Shown here piece by piece: positions 33,520 to 47,054 of a stretch of DNA of 64,000 bases. Numbering within the stretch: position 1 is the stretch's first letter; each line of letters begins with the position of its first letter. The stretch is taken from assembly GCF_000208745.1 (NCBI RefSeq), contig NC_030856.1:11387804-11451803 (forward strand), read 5' to 3'. The stretch is from Theobroma cacao (lineage: Eukaryota; Streptophyta; Magnoliopsida; Malvales; Malvaceae). Made by a program: the position numbers and the translations under genes. Below the pieces are notes generated by a model, which was not told the DNA's origin, searched no databases, and saw only the letters and a list, made by a program, of their open reading frames with translations.

Positions 33520-36047
33520 TGTGAGACCTTGATCTTTATAGACTCGTAGCTAGAAGTAGACGCGATATCACTAACTAGGGGTAATTTCGTCATTTCTTTA
33601 GTGAGCCCCTATAAGTATGCTTTCAAATATTATTAAGGCCTAAGTAGGCCTAAGGCATAAATGAATGATAAAAATAAGGATAAAATGACAAAAGAAATAG
33701 AAATAATGATGATTTCCAAGGTAGGGGCAAAATGGTTATTGTTCATCTCGAATTGAAATTTTTAAGTTTTCATGAACCTGAGCATTTCTAAACTATTATG
33801 GACTTTGTCTCAGTGTCAAAAGAGTAAAAAGATTGCACAAAAGATTAGAGGAAGACAAAGCCAACTTGTTAAGGGCATTTTCGTAATTTAAGTGGAGTTT
33901 GGATAAGCTTTAGCCATAAATATCATTTTTTAGCAGCTTATTCTCATTTTACTAGCAACTTCTTCCTTTTCTTTCTCCCATCTCACGTTTCTTTCATCCT
34001 TCATGGAAGCTTGTTTTGAAACCTCCATAACTTCTCTCAAGTTAGCTCCAATTTTCGTGCTTTTGTATACTTTTTCATAGAACCTTTTGTGCTATTTCAC
34101 TCTCACTTTAAAACCCTTGAAAAGTCTTACTTCCATACTTCCTCTCACTAGCTAGGTGTTTTAGAGAGAGAAAGAGGGAGCTTCTATAATAGCTTGAAAA
34201 TTTTTGGAAAAGAATTCAATTGCAAAGCTACCAAGGTGAGTAGTGAAGTAGACTTGATTTTTAAGTGTTGAGAATGGCTAGTGAATAGACTTGTGAGTGT
34301 TTTGTAGTTGAGGTTGTTTATTCATTTTAGAGTGATTAGGATAGTAAAAATAGATAGCCACTTAATGGCAATTGGAAGCTAGTTAGGGATCACTAGTAGA
34401 ATGATTTAGAATATAACTTTTAAAATTTATAATTATATGAATTAAGTTAATTGTGATGCTATTGTGATGATAGGTTCCAACAAAGCCCCACCACCCCATT
34501 TGGATCATTAGAGGAATTTGGAGTTAGGTAAAGATTTAACAAATACCGGTGAATGAACTTGCATTTCAAAATGTTTTGGGAAGTGCCTACATGTTTATAT
34601 AAATCATTGGAAAGTTTCATTTGTTTTTGCTTTAAAAATGTACTTGGGGAACAAGCCCTTGATGAAATGTTTCTGTCTTGTGAAATGTGCAATATGAATA
34701 GTTATTATGCTTTGGATGCTTCTTTTGTGTGATAATGATGACCCAGCTATGTGCGGTGTGGGAGTGCACATGAGTTGATGATGATGATATTGCATTATGC
34801 ATGTAGGGAGGGCACATGAGCTGAGTGTGGCGGGATGGTATGCATGATGATGTATTTATATTTATATGTTATAGAAAGTTTATGAAAATAATTGTGATTG
34901 TGTTGTATGTTGGCATTGTTAATTGCTCCCAAATTGCTTTTCATTTCAGCAAGAAAATGGCTTTTTGATGTAACAATACCCCTTTTAACTAAATACCTCT
35001 GTTTCTCGCTGTAGCGAGATTCATTCTTGCTGCAGTGAGAAACTCTTGGGTTAGGGAGGGGGGGTTTCATTGGCCTGGTTCTCGCTGCAGTGAGAAATCT
35101 GCTAAACATTCTCGCTGCAGAAAGAAACTCTCAGGTGGTTCCAAGATTTTGGTGCAGTGCTTTCAATTTGACAAAGATTTTGACCACCTTGCGATCAGAA
35201 CTGGGTAAAGTAGTAAACATCAAAGTTGTATCTCAGTCTCTTAGCTTTCTAATGACCTAAAAATCATACAAATTGGACTTTTGTAGTGGGAGTTATACTT
35301 GAAAAACTAAAGCATATGCAAACTAAGACTGCCTCTTAGCTACAGCGAGAAAACGCTCTGTTTGTTTGTCTTGCTTGGTCATTGCTGAAATTTTCATTCT
35401 ATTCAAATATATGGCTCATCATGGGTTTTGAAACATTAAGGGATTAAACATTCAAAGTTCGAAATGAGGGGTTTTAACCAAAAAATTAGACTAAATTGCA
35501 TGGTTTATTGTAAGTGCATCATGTTTCCTAAAACATTCCTTGTCATTGCTTGTTCCCTTCTTATGTTCACTCACTGAGTTTATACTCACTCTTTTAAATT
35601 GCATGTTTTCAGATCCGTAGATAGTTGGGACCGAGACTAAGGCATCCACTTGCATTCACTCTTGGTAGGTATCATGGCATTCGATAGCCGTACCCTCACC
35701 AAAGTCACTCCGCTAGTTGTCAGAAGTCTTTCATATGAGTACATGTACATTAAATGTAAATTACTAGGAATCACTTGCCAACGATGCATGTATAGTTTGG
35801 AATAATAGTGCCATTATGAGAAGGCTATGAATAACCTTATTTTGAGATCATACAAATATAACTTTTTGGTATCGATGTTGTATTATGAAAATACGTATAG
35901 TTGCAAATTACAAATGGGGGTCTAGTAATGGTGATGAAAAATTGATGGGATAGTGAACGGGATTACGTAAAGAGGCTTGCTTGGGCTTAGTGGGCTACAT
36001 TCACTGAGTCTATGTGCCGGTCATGGCCTAAAATTTGGGTCGTGACA
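33520..36047 (+). mobile_element. F2 solo LTR (plus)
   Basis: TGTGAGACCTTGATC...GGGTCGTGACA, 2,528 bases, perfect GAGTT duplication (33515-33519 and 36048-36052). It matches the reverse complement of 28637-31443 and 56191-58768, but its 5' end lies inside theirs: it lacks the first 45-110 bases that begin TGTAGTACCCCGTA. No interior, no genes. Confidence 0.9.
35001..35352. repeat. CTCGCTGCAGCGAG palindrome cluster in the plus F2 solo LTR
   Basis: TTTCTCGCTGTAGCGAGA (35002), CTTGCTGCAGTGAGAAA (35026), TTCTCGCTGCAGTGAGAAA (35079), TTCTCGCTGCAGAAAGAAA (35109) and CTTAGCTACAGCGAGAAAA (35335). The position within the LTR is equivalent to the cluster at 29312-29690. Confidence 0.85.
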
Positions 36048-36262
36048 GAGTTGAAGAGGATGCAAGCTCAAAATCAAATACTCAAATCTCTTCATAGCAA
36101 AGTAAAATGCACAAGTAAAGAGCAATGAAGGGTAAAAAGCTGTAAAGAATTTTCTAAAAGCTTTTTAAGAACAAAATGCATAAGATAAAGAGTAATGAGA
36201 AAAGAGAAAATACACAAAGCATTTATAGAGCTTTGGCCATCTCCATAGGTACCTACATCATC

Positions 36263-39213
36263 TGTCATGACCCGGTACTCTCCTCGAGCATGTGACAATC
36301 GCAGCGATGTCTCGATAGACATTCATTGCCCAGAATGCCAATTGAAACCTCGCAAGACTTTAATATCAGTTTTCTCACCTCCTCTGTGATCAACAGTTGT
36401 AAAATAACATGTTTTGATAGGTTATAAACTATTTCCAAATAAAAACAATAGAAAAATAATTTTCGTCTCATATGGGCATTTTGGTCATTTTTCCTCACAA
36501 ATCTCGAAACCAGTGAAAAATGTAGAATACGAGTGGAAAACACATATTTCACAATCAAAAATAAATTTAGATGTCTAAAACATTCATTTAAAGGGAAACT
36601 ATATCTATTTGAATATAACAAAAATATTCAATAAAATTTACTATTTTCTTATAAAACAATATTTATAGAGTTACCGATAAAAAAATTTTTTGTAGCGTAA
36701 AAGCTAAATAAATTCATACATACTATAATACAGATAACCAAAGTATAAAATTTAATTTACAGTGACACGTGGGCCCACAATGACCAAAATTATCAAAAAA
36801 AATGAACTTACCATTTTTTGATGATGCAAGTCCAACTGCAGTCATCGACGATATCAGCTATCTACAGTCTATTTTGAGCCTGAAATGGGTGGAAAGGAGG
36901 GTGGTGAGATTATAAAATCCCAGTGAGTAAACAAACATTATTTAAATAAGCTAAAGCTGAGTAAAATGAGACAATCAAAATATCCCATCACAATACGTAT
37001 TTTACAACTTGAAAATTCATCCCAACCCAGGCAAACGATTGTATTTTATTTAATTCCTCAATAAGGCTTATGACTTTCATAAACATTTGACTCATGCCAT
37101 CAAATAGTAATCGGTGACACCTTGATTAGAGGCATTCAACCGATCTCGCCAAGGCTGTTAAAAATTTCATATACACATAAACATATTTTTAGTAAAAGAA
37201 ACACAACCGTTCCTTGGCGTTAGTGGAGTTCATCATCACGAGGTGGTTCCGCTTGACGTGAACTCTATCCATACCTCAGGAGATACCCTACGTGCCTCTC
37301 CGACCGAGGTACATATATATATCCGGATTTTGTGCCCCTCTAATAGGTTGGTCCACAGAATTCGCCCACTACAGCAAGCTAAACCCACCATACAATAAAT
37401 TGAATAATAGCATTGGCAATTATTTTATTCTACAGCCTCTCAAGGCAAATTAACAATTCATACTTTTTAAGTACATTCACCAAATCAATCATTCATGCCA
37501 ATATTGCCATAAGCCAACCAGTTAAAATCATAAATTTACAATACATCAAGTGGTCTCCAATTACTCTATTTCAAAACTGTCATTTAATTTCAAGACAACT
37601 TGTAAAATCTCTTCATCTAAACACGTTTTGTTTATAAACATAAAGATTTGCCATTAAAGGTCATTTTCATAAAATTTCACCAAAATTGAATAAAAACATA
37701 CTTTAGATAATTAAAATGATGGTAAAGTTACTCACAGTACTAGGAGTTCGATATACTCCTATTCCTGGTCTTCGGGCATAATCTCTTTATCCTTGTTAGA
37801 GGGCTCACCACCTATACATCATACGTGACACGAATTTCAATAAATTGTGTCAATTTATCATAAACTATTTCAGGCTCTATAAATCTATATGAATGCACGA
37901 AATGTGATGCAAAATGTCCGAAGAGCCGTTTAAATACTGTATTCGACCTAATTCGTACTATTCTCGGTGTAATTGGTTAAAACCTCCAATTTAACTCCAA
38001 ATCGATTTCTTTCACTTTCTACACTCCAATTATACTTAAAATACCTCAATGATTGTGAATATGATTCAATTTATCAATCTGAACCATAAATCGCACATGT
38101 CTATACATTAGGTAAAAATTCAGATTTTCATGCCAAAAGTTTCCATTAAATTTGTAGCCTCACCAATCATTAAATACCACCAAAATATCATGAAATATCA
38201 TCAATTTCAGCCTCAATATCCTCCTTAGAAAATTCGGCCAATGATGGGTAATGGGAGAAAATAAATTTTCTTGTTGGCTTTTCATGCTACACATCACTAA
38301 CTAACTAAAAGCACTAGAATATCTTAAAATCTAACCAAAACATCATCAAATTCTCTCTCCTAGGTGTTCGGCCAGGAAGGGTTTATCATGCAAACTTGAG
38401 TTCTAAGCATGGAAAATGAAAAAGAAAGCATGGGTAGTGTAAATCACAAGATAAAATCAAGAAATTTTACTTTTGATTGCTTAATTACTTGAAATCCCAC
38501 ACTTTTTCTTCAATTTTCCCACCTAGGGTTTGTGTTCTTTCCTTTCCTCTCTTTGTTCTTGCTATGGCCGGCCATATGAAGAGAAATAGGCTGATTCTAT
38601 GTTAATTTATAAGCTAAATAATAAATGGTTATAAATTTGACACATGTCACCATTCCATTGGTCCATGTGTCATACTTAGCCATTAAGCAATCTCTCTCCA
38701 CCACTTAAATTTTCTCAATTATCCATGATAATATTGGGTAAATTCCATATGCTGGACAAGTGTTGGGTGTGTAAAATTACAATTTTTCCCCTAAGGTGGC
38801 AAAATGACTATTTTACCCTTTATGCTCAAATAAATACCAGAATTAAAATTTTTCACTTCTCAAACTCAAATTATACTCCAAACGATCAATCTTAGTCAAA
38901 AATTTCATCCAACACTCACGTCTTAACCTCGGATTGCAAAATGATCATTTTGCTCCCGGATCATGGAAATTTTAATTTGACTCCAAATCGGTCCTCGAAC
39001 TACGAATCACCATTTTAAGTCATTTTGGGAATTTAAAATTTTCAATTTCACCCTAAAATCTTTATTTGATCTAGTTCGAGGCTTAAATCAACTTTATTGT
39101 ACCTTTAGGTACAATATCGACTTTTGTAAATTTTTCAAGACTCTCCTATCATGCAAACATGCTATCCATCACATGTATATCATGACAAGTATTTTATAAG
39201 GTCGGGCTTTACA
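36263..39213 (-). repeat. 3' LTR of the minus F1 element
   Basis: TGTCATGACCCGG...GGTCGGGCTTTACA, 2,951 bases. It contains ATGGCCGGCCAT at 38574-38585 and the GGCAAAATG...ATTTTACCC motifs around 38790-38960. Confidence 0.93.
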
Positions 39214-39240
39214 GCACTACCTCCCTTAAAATAAAATTTT
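39214..39240 (-). promoter_or_regulatory. Polypurine tract of the minus F1 element
   Basis: On the minus strand, TTTTATTTTAAGGGAGGTAG then TGC runs into the LTR start at 39213. It matches the tract of the plus F1 element. Confidence 0.85.
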
Positions 39241-42200
39241 GACCTTAAAATTTTAATTACCAGATTCCAAGAAAAGATGTGGATATTGGTCTCTCATCTG
39301 GTACTCGACTTCCCACGTCATCTCTTCCATTCGAGCATTCTGTGGCATCCCCCTCGAGGGCCCACTCGAAGGTATTGTTATATCTGGGTCCCCATCACTT
39401 GACTTACTCATATTCTCCAGGCCTAAGGGTGGCACGACAGGCCCTGTAGGACCTTCTCGCCAAGCTTCGAACCTGAGACCTTTTGTTCTTTCCGAAGGGA
39501 TCGTCTTTAACTATTGGGATGTTTTTATTCCTCAACACTCAATCATTTCGATCTAGAATATGTATGGGTTGGATCTAAGTCAAATCATCCTTAAATCATC
39601 AATCATGCATGTTTACTTAACTATCCACAATTTCTATACCTTGACCTTTTATCAAACCTTCCAACATTCAAGTATTTATTTCACCATTAATTATGGGTCT
39701 AAATGGTCAACCAACTTCTATTCCGTTTTACATACCTCCTTGCAAATTCTATTCAAGCATTTCATAATACATCAGGATCAAACACCTTTTATTTATCCAT
39801 ATACATATATTTAACATCACAGATAATTTAAATTTAGTAACCATTAGTAACCATATTCTCAAAAAGAAACGCTCGTATTTTTATGATCAAGTACTTATTA
39901 AGTAGATCTCGACTATTACCACAATACATTTAAATAAATAAACATACTTTTGGATGTATCCTTATGGACTTAATCAATCCTTAAAATTCCTAGGTCATAA
40001 TCATTTGGTTAGTTATACGTCACATACAAACATATTCAACTTGTGATTCCTCAAATTTACATCCAGACACTAAATCTCATGGCTTCATTAGTTTATCAAT
40101 CTGGAAATGAAAATAAACATTTATCTCCCCTCACGTACACTTTAAAATCAAAGTATCATTTATTAAGATTTTTTTTATATCAACTTCCTTCAGTCCCTTT
40201 TTCCTTAGAAGATTAAATCCGTAATTAATCATTTTGAGTCATGGGCTTATGCCAATCAAGGTAGATTTTCACACCTTTGATTACATGAATTCGATTGCAC
40301 ATATTCACCTATAAGCTATAAACCTTTCCTTAAATCTTTTTACATCAAAACTGATATATTATTTATATCATTTCCAATCATATGCTTGAGTTTCATCATG
40401 CTATATCCTCACATCACAATGTCATTAATCACATCACACTTGTTAAATGTCACTTAAAAACTTAGACTAATTTGAATCATGCATGCCTTAAGCATTTTCA
40501 AATTCCAATTTCCATACTACCTTACGAAATTTTCATTATTAGCTTCATTTTTTAAATTATTTTCCATCATCCTTTGTTCTATTCTTCCATATTAATATGA
40601 AATCACTCTCCCTAGACCAATCTACAATTGTACTTAAAACTGCAAGACTTGAAATAAGGTTTTCCTTACGTACCTTTCAATGTCAATATGAATTTCACTT
40701 CCAACTTACGGTTTCCTCTTTATAACCACATAACTTAGTGTTTGCTTTCATAAATCCATAGTAGAACTCCTCTTGAGTATTTCCTTGGGGATACTTATCT
40801 TAAACTTATGTCTCACAACATGTGATCACTTAACCCGTAACTTAACCATTAGGCCCCTCAGCAAGTTTTAAAAAAATCTCACATTTTATACTTGTCGTGT
40901 ATGATTAGAAATTTCTTTTCAAAAGATACTTGTGCATTTCTAAAACACTTAATCTTTTATTTGCTCCTTAAAATCTCGAGCATATCGTTCTACAGACATG
41001 CACTTATTCTTAAAGGTATATAAATACGTACTCACCCATTCAATTGCCAACTCATTTTCATAGGTTCCTAGGGTGCTACGCAATTGACGTCGTGTTGTTA
41101 CTAACCCTTGTCGTTTAACTGAGTCAAGACAATAATTGTAAATTCTCATAATGATATTCTATATAAACTTGTTTTCTATACCACCCTTATAATCCTTCAT
41201 TCACACTTTTATCACTTGGTATTGACATCTCTTGTCAATATCTCATACATTCATCTAACCTTTCTTTCTCTTACATACCAATAGATAAGGCAATAAAGAA
41301 ACTTTGCAATTTCACTCATCATCTTTATCTTAATACCTCTCCAATGCACTAAAAACTCCAAACGACAAAGCTTAGGATCAAAACCAATGACTATTCTTCG
41401 ACTCGTGAGTTCATCTTCATGTCACTCCCAATTTGCTTGTACTTTCTAGCCATAAAGGTTTCTTAACCAATTATATTTATAAAGTGGATAATTTACTTAC
41501 TTATTACTTCTCGTCTTTGCAGTTATAAGATCAAGATATCCTAAATTTAGGACACAGGAGTTACCTCCTAGAGCATATCCAAAAATCTTCATTTTTCAAG
41601 TCCTATCTTAGGACATCTTTCCCATATGGTATAATGAATTCACCATACATATATCACCCCACATATAATTTGCTCACTGTTTCTAGCATTCCTCAAATTT
41701 ATTATCATCCATATCTAATTATCTTCCTATAATGTTATGGTATCATTTTATACTTCCTCCACCCTCAAGCTTACAATATTTGACTTTATCACATAAATTT
41801 CTCCAAATGTCATCTAGAGCCTTATTGATTTTTTTTCCATATCCTTTCGAATTGTAACCACAGTTAATATTCCCAATTTCACATCTCCATGATTAATTGT
41901 TAGTCTTACCTCACTGTCTCCTAATATCTCGTGCAATTTCAACCTACTGAACCCGTTTATTATAACATAGTCCCCTAGTTCAATGTGTTTGCTCGGGATT
42001 CATCTTCTCAGATACAATTTATCTCATAAACCAAAATTTTATTTATTTAGCCTTGCATTCGAAATTATATCAAAACTCACATACTATGATAAGTAATAAT
42101 TTCCAACAATCCTCATCAATTCAAATGGTCCTTTATACCTCGTCAAAATCTAAGATTATCACCCCAAAAGTTCATCATGTTAATTGGTATCCATTTCCTA

Positions 42201-42589
42201 GTACTGCAAAATATATTCATTGTTAATTTAGGTAATTGCTTAAATCATCAATGACTTTCCACATCAATCTTCAATAATTATTTAAGATAATCAACCATGC
42301 CACTATTATAAATATCTTTCCTTAATAGTCATAATGCTAATCCACTTCTGTCCTACCAAAAAATTCTCGTATCCATCCAGTCATTTAAACAACTACTTTA
42401 TAATACATTCTAGTCATATACTTTAAAAGCCCAACTATTAACTTCTTTGTACAAATAACTATTATCTCCTTTATACTACATCTACCTAGAGTTAAAGTAG
42501 CACAAACTCTTACAAAAATATTACATATCATTAAGATCATTATCTTAATATGATCTTATCGAGAGATTCTACTCCAGGTCCTCCTCCTC
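39241..42589 (-). other. non-coding interior of the minus F1 element
   Basis: AT-rich, no protein-like frame longer than chance. It includes the SINE-like block (about 39350-39515). The stretch 39560-39660 matches 59040-59130, and 40075-40340 matches 59425-59690 (shared CATTAGTTTATCA and TATGCCAATCAAGG), both in an F2 element in the same orientation. Confidence 0.7.
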
Positions 42590-43135
42590 CTAAGATTTTC
42601 TCTTTTGTTCCCCAATCCAGGCTTGTTGTATCCTCCAACATTCCTCATCACTCACAGGTGTAACATTTCTTCCACATTCGGGAGGAAAATGTTGTACAAC
42701 ATTCACCCCCCTACGGGGTTTACTTGCAACTGTTACTTTCTCCTCATTCTTTTCTTGTTGTCCGCTTACATTACTCCCACAGCCTAGAGGAAAGTGTCAG
42801 ACAACTGTCATGCTCTTCCTAGAACGAATATATCCCTTTGTAATTTCCTCCCTCGTCCATTCTCTATGGTACTCTTCAGATTGTTTCAAAAGGAAATCGT
42901 TTTCAGTTTTCGGAGTATCAAAGCTACTCTCACTTTCAAAATTCTCGCTACTCTCAAAGCTTTCCTTATTACAAAACCATTCTGCTAAGTTCGGAGGAAT
43001 TCTATTAATAGGAATTTGAGATGGACCACTTTTTGAATTACCTGGATCAGGGCGCCATTGGCTTCTAGCAGTGGAATCTAATGATCCTTCACTAGCACTA
43101 TGAGGGGTATCGGGACTATCGCCTCTTCTAGACAT
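42590..43135 (-). pseudogene. unrecognised 181-codon ORF of the F1 element, one internal stop
   Basis: Starts at the ATG at 43135 (an earlier in-frame ATG is at 43162), 230 bases after the primer site, where gag normally lies. The frame is open for 112 codons, meets TGA at 42797-42799, then continues in the same frame to TAG at 42590-42592. The N-terminus is rich in Ser, Arg, Asp and Pro (MSRRGDSPDTPHSASEGSLD). The middle is acidic with many Glu and Ser. A short block repeats: a VV.HFPLGCG-like copy spanning the stop and VVQHFPPECG about 37 residues later. No zinc knuckle, capsid or protease motif was recognised. It may be a shortened Gag-like protein or something new. The plus F1 element lacks it. 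Confidence 0.6.
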
Positions 43136-43363
43136 GGTGTGTATGTCACCAGTGCACCTCAAAACCTATATGCAACCAAGTAGTAATTACTTAATCATTC
43201 ATGCATCCCAAGAGTAGGTAGGTTTCTATATGTAGATGCATGCATTCTATTCAATCTAACCTAACTTAACTTGGGGACACACTGACACTGTAAATTTTAA
43301 AACAACTTTAAAACAACTTTAAACTAACTTTAAACTCAAAAGCTCTGATCTTTAAAACCAAAA

Positions 43364-43375
43364 GCTCTGATACCA
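43364..43375 (-). promoter_or_regulatory. Primer binding site (Met tRNA) of the minus F1 element
   Basis: Minus strand TGGTATCAGAGC, seven bases from the LTR end at 43383. Confidence 0.92.
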
Positions 43376-43382
43376 ACTGAAT

Positions 43383-46337
43383 TGTCATGACCTGGTACTC
43401 TCCTCGAGCCCGTGACAACGGTCGCGATGTCCCGATAGACATTCATCGCCCAGAATGCTGATCGGAACCTCGCAAGGCTTTAATATCAGTTTTCTCACCT
43501 CCCCTATGATCAACAGTTGTAAAATAACATGTTTTGATAGGTTATAAACTATTTCCAAATAAAAACAATAGAGAAATAATTTTCGTCTCACAAGGGCATT
43601 TTGGTCATTTTTTCTCACAAATCTCGAAACCAGTTAAAAATGTAGTATACGAGTCGAAAACACATATTTCATAATCAAAAATAAATTTAGATGTCTAAAA
43701 CATTCATTTAAAGCGAAACTATATCTATTTGAATATAACAAAAATATTCAATAAAATTTACTATTTTCTTATAAAACAATATTTATAGAGTTACCGGTAA
43801 ATAATTTTTTTGTAGCGTAAAAGCTAAATTAATTCATACATACTGTAATACAGATAACCAAAGTATAAAATTTAATTTACAGTGACACGTGGGCCCACAA
43901 TGACCAAAAGTATCAAAAGAAATGAACCTACAGTTTTTGGATGATGCAAGTCTAACTGTAGTCCTCGACGATATCAGCTATCTATAGTCTATTTTGAGCC
44001 TGAAATGGGTGGAAAGGAGGGTGGTGGGATTATAAAATCCCAGTGAATAAACAAACATCATTTAAATAAGCTAAAGCCGAGTAAAAGGAGACAATCAAAA
44101 TATCTCATCACAATACGTATTTCACAACTTGAAAATTCATCCCAACCCAGGCAAACGATTGTATTTCATTTAATTCCTCAATAAGGCTTATGACTTTCAT
44201 AAACATTTGGCTCATGCCATCAAATAGTACTCGGTGACACCTTGATTAGAGGCATCCAACCAATCTCGCCAAGGCTGTTAAAAATTTCATATACACATAA
44301 ACATATTTTTAGTAAAAGAAACACAACCGTTCATTGGCGTTAGAGGAGTTCATCATCATGAGGTGGTTCAGCGTGACGTGAACTCTATCCATACCTCAGG
44401 AGATACCCTACGAGCCTCTCCGACTCAAGGTACATATATATATCCAGATTCTGTACCCTTCTAATAGGCTGGTCCACAGAATCCGCCCATTACAGCAAGC
44501 TAAACCCACCATACAATAAAATTCAATAATAGCATGACATGGCAATTATTTTATTCCACAGCCTCTCAAGGCAAATCAACAGTTCATACTTTTTAAGTAC
44601 ATTCACCAAATCAATCATTCATGCCAAAATTGCCATAAGCCAACTAGTTAAAATCATAAATTCACAATACATCAAGTGGTCTCCAATTACTCTATTTTCA
44701 AAACCATCATTTAATTTCAAGACAATTTGTAAAATCTCTTCATCTAAACACGTTTTGTTTATAAACATAAAGATTTGCCATTAAAACTCATTTTCATAAA
44801 ATTTCACCAAAACCAAATAAAAACATACTTTAGATAATTAAAAAGATGGTAAGGTTACTCACAGTACTAGGAGTTCGATATACTCCTATTCTTGGTCTTT
44901 GGGCACAATCTCTTTACCTTTGTTAGATGGCTCACCACCTATACATCAGACGTGACACGAATTTCAATAAATTGTGTTAATTTATCATAAACTATTTCAG
45001 GCTCTATAAATCTATATGAATGTACGAAATGTGATGCAAAATGTCCGAATAGCCGTTTAAATACGGTATTCGACCTAATTCGTACTATTCTCGGTGTAAT
45101 TGGCTAAAACCTCCAATTTAACTCCAAATCGATTTCTTTCACTTTCTACACTCCAATTATACTTAAAATAGCTCAATGATTGTGAATATGATTCAATTTA
45201 TTAGTCTGAACCATAAATCGCACATGTCTGTACATTAGGTAAAAAGTTAGATTTTCATGCCAAAATTTTCCATTAAATTTCTAGCCTCACCAATCATTAA
45301 ATACCACCAAAATATCCTGAAATATCATCAATTTCAGCCTCAATATCCTCCCTAGAAAATTCAGCCAATGATGGGTAATGGGAGAAAATGAATTTTTCTT
45401 GTTGGCTTTTCATGCTACACATCACTAACTACTAAAAACACTAGAATATCTTAAAATCTAACCAAAACATCATCAAATTCTCTCTCCTAGGTGTTCGGCC
45501 AGCAAGGGTTCATCATGCAAACTTGAGTTCTAAGCATGGAAAATGAAAAAGAAAGCATGGGTAGTGTAAATCACAAGATAAAATTAAGAAATTTTACCTT
45601 TGATTGCTTAATTACTTGAAATCCCACACTTTTTCTTTAATTTTCCCACCTAGAGTTTGTGTTCTTTCCTTTCCTCTCTTTGTTCTTGCTATGGCCGGCC
45701 ATATGAAGAGAAATAGGCTGATTTTATGTTAATTTATAAGCTAAACAATAAATGGTTATAAATTTGACACATGTCACCATTCCATTGGTCCATGTGTCAT
45801 ACTTAGCCATTAAGCAATCTCTCTCCACTTAAATTTCCTCAATTATCCATGATAATGTTGGGTAAATTCCATATGCTGGACAAGTGTTGGGTGTGTAAAA
45901 TTACAATTTTGCCCCTAGGGTGGCAAAATGACTATTTCGCCCTTTATGCTAAAAAAAATGTCGAAATTAAAAATTTTCACTTCTCAAACTCAAATTATAC
46001 TCCAAATGATCAATCTTAGTAAAAAATTTCATCCAACACTCACGTCTTAACCTCGAGTTGCAAAATGATCATTTTACCCCCGGATCATGAAAATTCCAAT
46101 TTGACTCCAAATTGGTCCTCGAACTCCGAATCACCATTTTAAGTCATTTTGGAAATTTAAAAGTTTCAATTTCACAGTAAAATCTCTATTTGATCTAGTT
46201 CGAGGCTTAAATAAACTTTGTTGTACCTCTAGGTACAATATCGACTTTTGTAAATTTTTCGGGACTCTCCTATCATGTAAACATGCTATCCATCACATGT
46301 ATGTCATGACAAGTATTTTATAAGGTCAAGCTTTACA
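43383..46337 (-). repeat. 5' LTR of the minus F1 element
   Basis: 2,955 bases, TGTCATGACCTGG...GGTCAAGCTTTACA, nearly identical to 36263-39213. ATGGCCGGCCAT at 45691-45702. Confidence 0.93.
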
Positions 46338-47054
46338 TCATTTTCCTTGGCACACTAAGGAGTTTGAAATTCACTATGAAAACTACTTTTTAAAGAACCT
46401 AGCATAACCTTTACAAACCATTGCTTTTCATGGATTAAGAATAACTTTTACAATCCACTGCCTTTCTTGGATTAAACATAACCTTTGCCTTTTTAAGGAA
46501 CAAGCATAGCCTCACTACTTTTAAAAGATTAAGCAGAAGCTCACTACTATTTAAAGGATCAAGCATAACCTCTTCCTTTCAAGGATCAAGCATAACCTTA
46601 ACCTTTTCAAGGATAAGGCAAAACCTTTACAACACTACCTTTCAAAGGTTAAGGTATAACCTTTCTCTCTTACAAAGTTCAAGCAAATATGCCTCTGGAA
46701 GGTTGATTTTGCTATGTGAGAATATGGAGGAGGAGTTTGGAAGTGCTAAGAAATTATTACAAAAGATATGAGTGAAAGCACTAAGAATTTGAAGCTCAAA
46801 CATAACTCATAAGCTTTTTGGAAGAATATGAGTGGCTTGCTTCAGCTTGGTTTTTCCCTTTTTTTTTCCTTTTCTTTTAATTCCGGACCAAATGATCTTT
46901 TTCTCAACTATTCTTTTGCCCAAAATGTGTTGGAGAAGCCCTTTTTATACTTAGAAAAGGTTTATAACCGTTAAAGATGACTTGATGGAGAAACTAGCTA
47001 TTTTTCTTATCTTTTTTGTGTTTAACGGCTATTGAGAATTGACCTTTTCTTCTT

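Larger units (their letters stand above)
36263..46337 (-). mobile_element. F1 element (minus), complete, larger interior
   Basis: Two LTRs of about 2.95 kb (36263-39213 and 43383-46337) flank 4,169 bases. Flanks TCATC (36258-36262) and TCATT (46338-46342) are a one-mismatch duplication. The Met primer site lies beside the 43383 LTR and the polypurine tract beside 39213, so it reads right to left. No gag-pol; one broken ORF of unknown function near the primer site. The LTRs are very alike, suggesting a fairly recent insertion. Confidence 0.93.

Noticed and set aside
42794..43019. Plus-strand ORFs of 64-69 residues
   Set aside because: They overlap the minus-strand ORF of the F1 element, which has better codon content and the gag position.
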